DNA of 64,000 bases, from assembly GCF_029784135.1 (NCBI RefSeq), contig NC_073746.1:264143598-264207597 (forward strand), in the 5' to 3' direction. The notes under the pieces were generated by a model. That model was not told where the DNA came from and ran no database searches. It saw only the letters and a program-made list of their open reading frames with translations. Source of the DNA: Toxorhynchites rutilus septentrionalis. Lineage: Eukaryota > Arthropoda > Insecta > Diptera > Culicidae. The number at the start of each line of letters is the position of its first letter. Position 1 is the first letter of the stretch. Positions 47,160-59,036 of the stretch are shown here, piece after piece. A program made the position numbers and the translations under genes.

Positions 47160-47676
47160 CACTTTGACGGCCATGAGTGCCGTACTGCAATTAAAAAATT
47201 ATTCCGCTGGGGCCATGAGTGCATAAGTTTTACGCTAAAACTAATGTGTTTTTCGTTTTCTACTGGTCTCAATACATAGTAGGGCACATCGATATCATAG
47301 TTTGCTTGTATGCTTGTATTATTCTACCAATTACAATTTATTATTGTCCGAAATGCTCCGAAAAATTTTTATGTCTGGATTGTTATAATAGAAGAAATTT
47401 TACGAGTTTGAAATAATGTTATATAAAATGTAATTTCGAAAAAAATAAATTGTTTTATAATGATTTTTATCGAAATTTTACTCGTTTACCTTTACCTTAG
47501 TTGGGGCCGCGTGTGCAGTACTACACACGGGTAGTTTTTACCCTTATATGGCAGATGGGAATGATTTTTGTTTTGCTGGATGGGTTCGTTCCTGGCACCA
47601 TCTAGTATAAGAATCAACTATCGGACCCTCCAGGTTTTTATGAACTTTTTGGCCAAAACACCATGGCCGTCAAGTG
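47160..47676. mobile_element. piggyBac-like MITE, 517 bp, TTAA flanks
   Basis: TTAA lies at 47156-47159 and 47677-47680. Ends CACTTTGACGGCCATG and the inverse of CACTTGACGGCCATGG pair with a one-base difference. No transposase is present. Confidence 0.8.
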
Positions 47677-47680
47677 TTAA

Positions 47681-48990
47681 ACTGATTTTAATTCAAAAAG
47701 TTCGCTGCTTAGTACGATTCAATTGCTTTCATTTTAAAGTTGAGGAAATTTTCCATAACATTATGTTGTAAAACATTTGAATTAGTGGAAGATATCAAGA
47801 AGGATAACAGTGTGGTGTCAAGGAAAATATTGTAGAGTGGAGGGCTTCAATTTGGTTGATAGAAACAATTCAGTTCATCATGCATTTTTGGAAAATTAAT
47901 AAAAATACAAAATTTTGAGTTTCTTCTTTACTTCTTAAAGGTACTTGGTTCCATTAATTTAAATGTTTTACAGCTTCATTCTTCGCAAAATTTTCTTTTT
48001 TTTTTTCAAATAAACAGCGTAATCATTCCAAGTAGCGTACTTTCTAAATGAGAGTCTGTTCAAGGTATAAAATTGGGCTCAAGAATTGTTCAACAATTCT
48101 GTCCTAGATGAGAATTGACCATATGCGTAGGAGGATTTTTTTCATCAAATATGATACTCTATTACCATCTGAAATATTCTGAATCAGCTATTTAATTCCA
48201 TGTATATTTTTATTAGAATACTGGTTCAATTCTTTTAAGTTTGAAGACTAGTAGTGCATGGATAATCTCATGCAAATGTAAATATTGATTCCTAGAAATT
48301 GACGATATTAAAATACTTTGAAAAATTGATTTTACTCGCAATGAAACATGAAAAACTATACAGACATTTTTAGAATACAGATTTCACTGAAGAAGTTCAA
48401 TGATATGAGAAAAAATATAATGAACGTTTGACTGGGCAGCTCTCTCTCGGGCGGCTCAATCCGTTGATTGATAAATACGGAGAGTTTGGAAATTCTTGAA
48501 TATCTAACAGATTTTATTTAATTTTGAACGTATAGGTGATTGTATTTTAAAAAATGTATTCTTCCTGTCCACGTGGGCTCAGTCTATACCCCCTCCCCCT
48601 CTCCATGGACAAGCGTGCACATCTTACCCCATACCACCCCTAAAGTTGTCCACGTGGTATGTGGACAGCCCGCCAATGTGAACGCCATGCCCAAAACGAA
48701 AGAGCAAGAGCCTACCACTCACTGACAAATTTCGGGAACGCTTATAGAATTACTATGGAATTGGAACGCACATCATTTCGCGGATAATCGAGATTTCACT
48801 GTATTTAGTTTCTTATTGCTCTATTCCCAGCCTCCCGATTCATGATAACTTCAAAAATTCGGATAGGGTAATTCACTGCATGGCGAACTTACATGTGCAA
48901 TAGAAATGATCCGAATATGCAATCACAACTGTTTGTGAATTGAACATAGATAAGCTAAAACATCATTGAACAGAATACAGTGAAATTGTA
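47681..48990. other. AT-rich spacer, no gene seen
   Basis: No coding similarity. GTCCACGTGG motifs near 48570 and 48650 are repeated but could not be assigned. Confidence 0.45.
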
Positions 48991-49193
48991 TAGGGTTGGG
49001 GAAAAAGAAATGTCGTATTTCTGATCGAAATTTGACGCTTTATTTAACATACTTTAAATTATCCAATTTAAGTCAAATATGCGCCGTTTTGTTCGCAAAC
49101 TTGTTGCCATTTAGAAGGCCACTTCATTATCCCCCCCCTTATAAAATCCCCCCTCCTTATTTGCAAAAAACTCAGACAGCCAGTTTTCGCAAG

Positions 49194-49250
49194 CAAAACG
49201 CGTCATGCCCAAGGAAATTCAGCTGGCCCATCGAATCCAAGGAGAACGTG
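49194..49250 (+). pseudogene. H3: Histone H3 C-terminal fragment
   Basis: KRVMPKEIQLAHRIQGERA is the H3 C-terminus with changes. It is homologous to the end of the H3 pseudogene at 16905 and is followed by a stem-loop. Confidence 0.85.
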
Positions 49251-49276
49251 CTATATGAGCTTAGCATATAATCAAC

Positions 49277-49292
49277 GGTCTTTTTCAGGGCT
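49277..49292 (+). promoter_or_regulatory. Histone 3' stem-loop, second copy
   Basis: GGTCTTTTTCAGGGCT is the decayed equivalent of 16931-16946, with one stem pair changed. Confidence 0.65.
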
Positions 49293-50907
49293 CGAAATTT
49301 GATGGATTAGAGTTCAGAAAAGTTTTTTGCAGGCCGAACTGAAATGAGCATTTAGCGAAAATCATGGTGTCGATGATAATTCGATACCGATAGGTGCCAT
49401 GGATATAGATTTCATAATGGAGAATATGAAATATATGACATGATGTAGTGAATATATCCCCATATCGAAGAAATCACTTTGATGAAACTGCATTATAAAA
49501 TTATTTGTGTACGAATGCCGCAATCGATAGTCGACTCTAATTTGCGCTGGGTAATTTCCTCGGAGGACTCGATTCCTCCTTTGAGCATTAATAATCTCTT
49601 TCTGGCAAAACGAAGTGGTATGAATCACATTATTTGATGTTTTCTGCCAATTTCCTTCAACCTCCAAATATCTCTTTCTCCCGTTTGTCGTTATTGCGTT
49701 CGCTAATTCTTTTCAATCCTTTCACAACACCCATTTCTCGTTTGGGAAATTGTTGAGTAAACATCGTTTGCCAGTGCGCGTAGAGTGGGAATTCCTTAAG
49801 ATTCATTGCACCTCTAATAAATTGCCGAAAGACGTGGTCTTACTTTGATCGCACTTGATTGAAAAATCCAAAACGAAATGTATTTGGTCGCAGCATTATA
49901 TGAGTAGGAAGCAAATAATCGCTCGAAAATTACGTGATTTTCGCGATGTGAAAAATTTTCCGTTTTTCATGTTATGCATCCAATATTGGATACGGAAATT
50001 ATCTACTGATGGGGAAAAATAATATTCAGAAGCTTTCCTGTCAATTGTGATTGATTGAAAAATCACAAAACCAAATGTATTTGGTTGCAGTGTTGTATGG
50101 ATAGAAAACATTAAAATAAACTCTTTCGCATGAATGTATTGTACAATTCCCAGGGGAACTGGTAGATTATTTTTCAGCAACGATGATAGCAACAAGGGTT
50201 CCGCGCGTGTATGTGTGTGTGGCGGCTGCTCCGATGTTTCAAGCGGAACCGTGGCATCACTCTCCTCCTGATGGATTCCCTTCTGGCCTAAGGTGCACAA
50301 ACAGGCTCTTGGTGACACCGTTCATCAGCGCTTTCGTGATAAACGAAGTTAGCTTCATCACAACAGCGACAACATGCTCCAATTGCTGTTCAATTATAAC
50401 TGAGTGGGTTTACGAGCGGCGCTCGCTTATATACCGATTGGTGATTTCAATAGCCTGTTTTGAAAGCAATTTTAAGGCTATTGAAACAAGCTTTTGGATG
50501 AAAAAGTAACAAGTATATAACGCGTAGACATTTTATCTTTCGAATGAAGTGTTTAACATACCTTTTCGTTCAGTTGTTTAGGAGCTATTAACACTCAAAA
50601 TCTCGGTCTCCGGCGTAACGCTTTCGTTTTCGAAACTTTGATGTTACACCCCGGTATATAAATGAAAGACGTAGTCCTACGTCAAAACGTAAAATATGGC
50701 GAATTTCTTGCTTGGTGGACTCCATCTTTGACGCGCTATAACTTGAGACTGAAAAGGACAATCACAACACTGTCAGAACGACACTTGTAGCACAGATTGT
50801 CGTCTTTAAATAGCCGTATAGTATGACCCGATGCGATAAGTACAACACAATATATGATTAAGTGTTGCCATATATTGACAATATACGACATTCTTTTTCC
50901 CCAACCC

Positions 50908-53011
50908 AATATATATCTTATTATTTTGGCGGGTTAAATCGCTGTAAAAATTCTCAGGTGAACTATTTCAAATAGAAGCAAGGATATTTGTTATATTAAT
51001 AATTCCTTGTTTTTATTCCAAAATGAAGGCTTTGGAACTTACCTTGTACAATATGAATCTGATTCTCATAAAAAAAAGTTTTATTTTAGCTTCTTGTTTA
51101 TGATTGAAATTTAACTTAGGTGATCTTTTTAAAAAAGTTCAAATCTTTATAGCTTAACAATTCATATTGTTTTGTTAGTTATATCAAAATATGAATATTA
51201 ATCATTGCTTGGTTACGTAAAATGTGGGATTGATCATAACTTTGCTTGAAGGATTATAATTGAAGAGTACTCAAAGCTGAAGTGAGATAAGTACTCAGGT
51301 TACCAATAACAATGACGCTAGCCATTCTCGCAGATAGTCATTAAGTGGCGCGTGCCATAGTGATTATTTGGAAATGTGATGGTCCTAAAATGTCATTGAA
51401 CTTGTCAAGCAGCTGCTCGTGTTTTCATTTAGCTTGCCCCCACCAGCTATGAAGCCAAATACCATCAGATAAATTCTATGAACACATTTATTCGTTATCC
51501 CGACCATAAGCAAAAGGTTTATGCTCGTATAGAAAACACGAACGCAGTGAGAGATGAAACAAAATACTGTTTATACCTGGTGAAAGGTGCCAAAAGCATC
51601 GACACATATCCCATACCGTACACGCGCTAGCTTCCCTCGTCAATGGTATTAAAAACCAGAAGAAAGAACTGAGCGAAACTAGCCGATAAGATTTATGTTC
51701 ATTTTTACACCTTTACGGGGTGGAGGGTGACGTTGCCTTGGATTCAATGCATATGTGCACATTCTAGCCGGCCGGTTAGCATGACGGCATTTGTTAGAAT
51801 TTCGATGATCGTTCAATAGAAACCCCTCCCTCTTCTGTAGCCCAGCTTCCCTTAGAATGATATGGTTTCAACTGTGACGTCGAACTTATGTGGATTATGA
51901 TTCCCTACCGGCAAACATCGCTTAACTGTATAACAGCGGTATGAAGTTTTACACCTTTTCATCCTCTAACTCTTAATTAGGCGAATGAAAAATAACTCTG
52001 TGGTTTTCGATAGAATGACTCGGTAGAAATCAATCGTACCTTGCCTACATTTGCCACGTGTCGGTTTTATCATTCATACAAAATTCTGGGTTAATGTTTT
52101 TCCACTGTTTTTACGCATATTAACCGTAACAGAAGTACCATTTGGCCCTCCTTCACGTATTCCATCCGTGAAAACAGTAAACCAACATGGTCGATTCTGG
52201 CCACATTGGGCGATTATTTTTTTTTTCAGAGAAATCCATTGCTCAATTAGTTATGTTTTAATGTTTAAATGTTCTTGTGATCAGTAATGGAGGAGGAGTA
52301 CGCGGACCGTTGCAAATCGGTTTGGGGCCGCAGGGTATGATTCGAAGACTTAGTTGTATCTAGCATATGTCGATTCTTCACATTTGAATCTGTGCTTGGT
52401 TTATCGTTCGGAAATAAAATAACAATCACAAATGTGATGTGTGAGGAGACTGAAAATAATGTGTCCCAAATTTATTGGACAGTCAGAAAAATTGACAGAT
52501 GGATTCACTAAAGAAAATATGTGGAGCCACTACTATTCAAGGATTGTATGTTACATGCATACTTTATTAGAAAATTCCGAAAGGGCTACATTTTTGGGTA
52601 AACATTTTAGGTTTAATGAAACAGAAAACTTATAGCATCTGACTTGGGAATCATCCAAACAGATTTTACATTTTATTTAGAAAACAATAATACTGGTAAA
52701 AAATTATACAATCATTTATACCACATATTTTGAAAAAAATATACTTTCTTGTAAAAAAAATATTTTAATTAAAACTATAACTAAGTTTTGACAAATTCAA
52801 AATCGGAGCAAAGTGATATTATTCGAAACATGCAACAATAAAAAGCGATACCCGCAAGCGAAAAAGCGATGCCCGCTTTTCTTGATAGCTCTAAAGAAAT
52901 CATTTAAATGATAAATTTTATAATAAAATATAAAAATATAATAAATAATAAATAATATTTTTTAGTCAAATTGTTTCATGTTCATAATATGGCTGGTGCT
53001 ATTCGCTATAC
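50908..53011. other. Spacer of about 2.1 kb, no gene seen
   Basis: Several ORFs under 80 codons without domains. I found no repeat ends or RNA structures that I can support. Confidence 0.4.
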
Positions 53012-53014
53012 GTT

Positions 53015-54260
53015 GTAGGGGAACCGCGGGAAAGACGGACGTTGGGGGCAGAGATGCCAACCTTCCTAATTTTTCAGCATTTCCCAGACTTTTTAGCACG
53101 CTCCCGGATATCCTGACGAGCACTCAATTTATCGTGACTTTTCTGAAATGATCCTGATTTTTCCTGATTTTTGTACTTTTTACATTATTCGTAATAAATA
53201 TACTGGTTTCCATGCCATAGCTTTCTGTCATGATAGTTTTCCAGTTCACACTTGTATATATCTTACATTAAGTTGAATTCTTTAGATGCGAAGCTGTACT
53301 CAATTTTTTTTATCTCTACCCTTAATTGTTTCGTGGCTTTCCAAAACAGTGGTAGAAAATTTAATTAAATCAGATTGTCTGACAAATTCAAGAAATTACA
53401 ACGAGATTAAGTTTGAGGAACAACATTACTTCATTGAGGATAATGTACATGTAGATGTATCCCCAGAGTCATTAATGTAGGAATACGATTCAAAACGTAA
53501 AATTACTCAAGAGAAAATTTTTGAGTCCACAGTCAATAAAAAAGATTTTATGTCATTTGTTCGTCTGATTCAAAGTAGAATAAACTTTAATTATGGGACT
53601 ATGGTAAATATACCTATAACCGTACTAAATATCATGAAAATTAGAAAAAAATCAACAACCACTGCTGATATTCTTTCCTCATTTGTTGAGTAAAGATTCA
53701 TTCCAAAGCATGGATGATGAATCTAGTGAAAATTTGAATATTGATTTCTCTGCAATTGACTGTAGTGATGCTGTAGGTTTTTTGGGAAAAATATAAACGA
53801 TCAAAAAGTCAGGCGAAACACCATACTTATTAATTCTTTTACATATCCGGTCTTCGCCCGAAGAAAGATATACTCTATTTCTGGTGGGATTTGAAATGGA
53901 TTCTGTATTATGAGCTATTTCCAAGCAACCTGTTTCTCAAATGTATGGCGCGCAGCAGTTTTCGACGAGGAAGCAAATATGTTCTGGGAGGATAGAATAT
54001 TTAAGCTGTGTGAAAGATGGCGAAAGATTGTGAAACTATGGTTATAGAATTAAATTATAATGCTTTGATTGGAAATAATGTTTTTTTCTTCTCAAAAATC
54101 GGCATTAACTTTTCGGACAACCCAATATGAGCTATCCTGATTTATCCTGATTTTTATTTTCATTCTTCCTGATTTTTCAAAATTATGGTTGGCAACCCTG
54201 GGTGGGGGTATGATGGGCAGGTGGTTGATTTGTATAGTTGCATTTGTATAGTTCCCCTAC
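53015..54260. mobile_element. Short GTAGGGGAAC-ended MITE split by a hAT-like element
   Basis: Ends GTAGGGGAAC and GTTCCCCTAC are inverted, with GTT on both sides. Without the 1152-bp insertion the element is under 100 bp. A second element with the same start lies three bases away at 54264. Confidence 0.6.
53049..54200. mobile_element. hAT-like element, 1152 bp
   Basis: Ends CAGAGATGCCAACC and GGTTGGCAACCCTG are inverted (hAT CAG...CTG). Flanks GTTGGGGG and GGTGGGGG are near-identical octamers. Interior TTTTTCCTGATTTTT repeats flank a region with short ORFs that may be transposase debris. Confidence 0.7.
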
Positions 54261-54263
54261 GTT

Positions 54264-55006
54264 GTAGGGGAACCGCGGGTAAGACGAACAGTGGGGGTAT
54301 GATGGACAGGTGGTTGATTTGTATAGTTGCATTATGAATTTCTGGGACAATTCGTACGTACTGATCAAAAGTGAAATAGGGAAACAAAAACCGAAAATCA
54401 AACATTCCGCGTGTGGATGTAATTTTTGTGGCTTCGATATTAAGCATTTTGAGTGGTTTAATTGCAAAATTGAATTCGCTGATGGTTGTATTTCGGTTTG
54501 TGAGTTGACAGAGACGCGTTATTAGGTATGTACGGAAAAGTAAATTCATTCATAAGTGGTATATTCAAATGATTGAAATAATTGCACTGGTGGGGTTGAA
54601 ATGGAAAGTCACATCCAATGCATGATGAAAAGTGAAGGGAAGAATATTGAACTCTTTTTTATATTACTTTCTCTTTTCATTCTATTTCTGTTGCTGAACG
54701 CACAAACACTGAGAGAGAGCGAAATTATTCCTCTCGCGAGCGATAAACCTTTACGCTTCGTATATTATGAACCCTCCACTACATGTCCATTATACCCGCA
54801 CCGAAAAAATGTTCTATTTTTCAGCTTGTTTTAATTTCAGTAAATAAACATGGAAAAACACATTTTCATTAAATATTTGGCATATTATTTCGAAAACCAG
54901 TATATTGAACTGTAAGAAACTGCTTTTAAATTTTGGAAAACATGTATTTCCCAAGATACAATTGAAGTTTTCCTTAACATGTCCGTCTTACCCCCGTCTC
55001 CCCTAC
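54264..55006. mobile_element. 743-bp MITE with GTAGGGGA ends
   Basis: The left end GTAGGGGAACCGCGGGTAAG and the right end inverse GTAGGGGAGACGGGGGTAAG share an AAGACGRAC continuation. No ORF of interest. Confidence 0.65.
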
Positions 55007-55231
55007 TTCATGTATTATGAAAGAGAGAAAATCATAAAGTTAAATTATACGTGAAACTTCAATACGATATAAATATTATATAGTAGAACTAGCTGACCCG
55101 GCAAACTTCGTCCCGCCCAAAATTTGTGTTTTGTTATCAATACCTTTAAACATCCACGTTTTCTTACTATGAGCTTCTAATTGACCCCGTTGAATTTACC
55201 TTTTACTATAAAATTCCTAGTATTTCTAACA

Positions 55232-56150
55232 AAACTGTTTCATTTCTATGGCAGACCTCCCCCCTCCCCTCTTCAGAAGGGTAGGAGGAGTGTTGAACCA
55301 CCTTAGAAATGTTTCTTGCTCCGTAAAACCTCCACATGCCAAATGTGATTCAGTTTTCTTGATTAGTTCTTGAATTATGCACAAATGTATGCTTCATTTG
55401 TATGGCAGCACCCCCTTAGAGAGGGGGGCGGAGTGTCTAACCACCATAGAAACACTTACTGCACCCTAAAACCTTTAGATACCTAATTTGGTTTCATTTG
55501 CTTGATTAATTCTCGAGTAAAGCAGAAATTTGTGTTACATTTGTATGGCAGCCCCCCTTAGAAAAGGGGGTGGAGAGTCTAACCACCATAGAAACATTTA
55601 TTGCACCCTTAAACCTTTAGATGCCTAATTTGGTTTCATTTGCTTGAATAATTCTCAAGTAATGCAGTAATTTGTGTTTCATTTGTATGGCAGCCCTCCC
55701 TTAGAAAAGGGGGTGGAGAGTCTAACCACCATAGAAACATTTATTGTATCCTTAAACTTTCAGATGCCTAATTTGGTTTCATTTGCTAGATTAATTATCG
55801 AGTAATGCAGAAATTTGTGTTTCATTTGTATGGTAGCCCCCCCTTAGAGAGGGGGGCGGAGTGTCTAACCACCATAGGAACATTTACTGCACCCTAAAAC
55901 CTTAAGATAGCTAACTTGGTTTCATTTTCTTGATTAATTCTCGAGTAATGCAGAAATTTGTGTTTCATTTGTATGGCAGCCTTCCCTTAGAAAAGGGGGT
56001 GGAGAGTCCAACCACCATAGAAACATTTATTGCACACTTAAACCTTTAGATGCCTAAGTTGGTTTCATTTGCTTGAATAATTCTCGAGTAATGCAGAAAT
56101 TTGTGTTTCATTTGTATGGCAGTCCCCCCTTAGAGAGGGGAGAGGGGTCT
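55232..56150. repeat. Tandem repeat, ~143-bp units, about 6.5 copies
   Basis: Each unit contains TTTCATTTGTATGGCAGCCC, a purine-rich GAGAGGGGGGCGGAGTGTCT and AACCACCATAGAAACATTTA. Starts at 55232, 55397, 55540, 55680, 55822, 55965 and 56108. It begins after GCTGACCCGGCAAACTTCGT (55093), a sequence common at ends of insect repeats, and ends in ACAGACAGACAG. Confidence 0.85.
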
Positions 56151-56199
56151 CAAACTATCACGAAAACCTTCCACGGCTCAGACAGACAGACAGAAATCC

Positions 56200-57021
<822 letters not shown>

Positions 57022-57647
57022 GTAGGGGAAAGGGGGGCAGTTTCGGACAACGTTTGTAAAAATTAAGTGGTACAATTTTCAACCAAATTAAAAATATAAG
57101 TAAGTTAACAGTCTCATCGGGTAATACAACAATGCTGCAAAACATTGCGTCTACAGCACAGATAGATTTTACTCTGGCAACATTGTCCCTGGAAAATGTT
57201 GAATCTTTTCCAAAAACTTCACCGCAGAAAAACACCACTCGAAAACGGAAGAAAGCCAAATCACGAATTTTTACTGACTCTCATAGCAAGCAGTTTCCTT
57301 TCAGACAAATACTGATAAACAGAGAAATGCAGAATATGCTGTTAATAAGAGGAAACGAAAGTAATTGTTGATAAACATAAAATTTTAATTTTTTTTCGTT
57401 ATCCGAATGTGCCCCAGACTGTCCGAAACTGCCCATGGGGCACATTCGGACAAAAAGGCAATTTAAAAAAAACCCGAATAAACCATTCATAATCGCATCA
57501 ACGCACACTTCTAACACGCTCATATGATACATTGATGTTCAAATGACAACCAGGATGAATTCAGGATTACAAAGAATTCAGGAGTTTACAAAAAATATTA
57601 AAAATCAAGGAAAAAAAAGTGTCCGAATGTGCCCCGCTCTCCCCTAC
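57022..57647. mobile_element. 626-bp MITE with GTAGGGGA ends
   Basis: GTAGGGGAAAGGGGGGCAGT and the inverse of GTAGGGGAGAGCGGGGCACA are imperfect TIRs. Interior copies of GGGGCACATTCGGACA occur near 57410 and 57440 in opposite orientations. The ends resemble those of the elements at 53.0-55.0 kb. Confidence 0.7.
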
Positions 57648-58370
57648 GATTTTATAATAAACACGAGAAGTGTGTAGTCATTGACATCAGAGAAATGAAT
57701 CACTTAAATGTCCATAGTTTTTCAAGATGCGTGTAATTTAAACTCTGCACGATTTTGGAAGATATTTTTGACTACCAAAGCCCCAAATTTTCGGACAAAA
57801 ACATAAAATTTGAGCGTAATGATTCTTCATTCGTAGTTTAGCAAAAAAATGCTTTCAACCTCATGCTGCTCCAGGAAAGGCAGCAGCCTCTTCTGAAGAC
57901 ACTCCGACTGAAAATTTGGTTTATGGTTCGAAGATTCGCGAAAGCGTTACTTTATTTTAAGGAAGTGTCATTCCGACGTCTTTTTCATCAATTATGGGTC
58001 AGGCATTTGTCGGAAAAGAGCTTTGCAGCACGTTTCATCATCCATAACGATGTAATTGTATCACGTCAACAAATTTTCGTAGTGTTTCTTTTTTTTCACT
58101 ACAATTACAATTTTTGCCTCAAACCATCTCTCTTTTTTCCCTCACAATAGCTTTCGGTTTTCAAAACTGTTCGAAATTTCTTAGAAACTACACCCATAAT
58201 TAATTTTTAGTACATGTTTTGGCATTCCCGTTTTATCAAGTTGAATGAGCCTAAAAATAACAGAAACTGTGTTACTCTCAAATACTGGTATAGCATTTGC
58301 ATTTAGCATTTAGCATTACATACATGATATAGCAATATAAGAACAATATGAGCGGCTGAAACAACAGACA
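57648..58370. other. Spacer, no supported gene
   Basis: An ORF at 57863-58150 has no recognised domain; the rest is AT-rich. Confidence 0.4.
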
Positions 58371-58382
58371 CATTGCACACAT

Positions 58383-58778
58383 TGCGCGGCGAGCCGGCCC
58401 AAACCATCGCCCAAACCAAGTCCGGATTGACGACCAGGAAGGTTTTGCTGTGTGTTTGGTGGGATTGGAAGGGAATCATCCACTATGAGCTGCTCAACTA
58501 TGGCCAGACCCTCAACTCGGTTCTCTACTGTGAGCAGCTTGACTATTTGAAGCAGGCGATTGACCAGAAGCGGCTAGAAATGATCAATAGGAATGGTGTT
58601 GTCTTCCACCAGGACAACGCTCGGCCTCACACATCTTTGATGACCCGCCAGAAGCTACGGGAGCTCGGGTGGGATGTCCTATTGCACCTACCGTATAGTC
58701 CGGACCTGGCTCCAAGTGATTATCATATCTTCCGGTCCATACAAAACGCTCTTGGTGATACTAAGTTGGCCTCAAAAG
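58383..58778 (+). pseudogene. mariner element 3 transposase, central part
   Basis: It reads GEPAQTIAQTKSGLTTRK, then VLLCVWWDWKG, FHQDNARPHTSLMTRQKL and YSPDLAPSDYHIF, which includes the second and third catalytic Asp (D34D). The N-terminal third is missing. It breaks at KLASK, where the copia element is inserted, and resumes at 63725 (KEACESWLSEFF ... GAYLT, TAA 63837-63839). Confidence 0.9.
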
Positions 58779-58917
58779 TGTTGAGATTGCCAACGAAGCA
58801 ACACGATTACAAGAAGCATGCCATGATAATTTAATGCTCTGTAGTTTGTCGAAATATATCTTTCTTGTTTGATCGTTCGCTAGTTTAGTCGCATTTTATT
58901 TTCACTCCCTTCCAAGT
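58779..58917 (+). repeat. copia 5' LTR
   Basis: 139 bp starting TGTTGAGATTGCC. It matches the 3' LTR base for base by eye. No clear TATA box was assigned. Confidence 0.9.
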
Positions 58918-58945
58918 GGTTATGGGCCCAGCACGCTTCCACTGC
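58918..58945 (+). promoter_or_regulatory. Primer binding site for half-tRNA initiator Met
   Basis: 28 bases beginning GGTTATGGGCCCAGCACG are complementary to an internal stretch of insect initiator tRNA-Met reading back from the anticodon loop into the D arm, the copia-type primer. A second partial copy (14 bases) is at 58961-58974. Confidence 0.85.
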
Positions 58946-59036
58946 ACTGCGCTTCCAAGTGGTTATGGGCCCAGAACTAGGTGCCTAGCAACGATAATCA
59001 ACATCCGTGAAATTTTTTTCCTGAAACGAAGCCGAA

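Larger units (their letters stand above)
49194..50683 (-). mobile_element. Helentron/HINE-like element, copy 4, 3'-truncated, with H3 tail
   Basis: The 5' end (GACGTAGGACTACGTC, minus strand) abuts the TTTT of the mariner ATTTTACGTTTT. The body matches 16900-18342. The other end breaks within H3 at 49194, joined directly to mariner sequence, so a deletion removed both the element 3' end and the mariner middle. Confidence 0.65.
48993..50907 (-). mobile_element. mariner element 2, gutted and filled by a Helentron-like fragment
   Basis: Ends GGGTTGGGGAAAAAGAAATG and ATTCTTTTTCCCCAACCC are inverted. The left part keeps the transposase 3' end (minus strand, ENWLSEFFANKE to GAYLT, TAA at 49068-49070). 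The right part keeps its start (MESTKQEIRHILRF, ATG 50725). Between about 49194 and 50683 the transposase is replaced by Helentron-like sequence. The right TA duplication is imperfect (AA). Confidence 0.8.
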
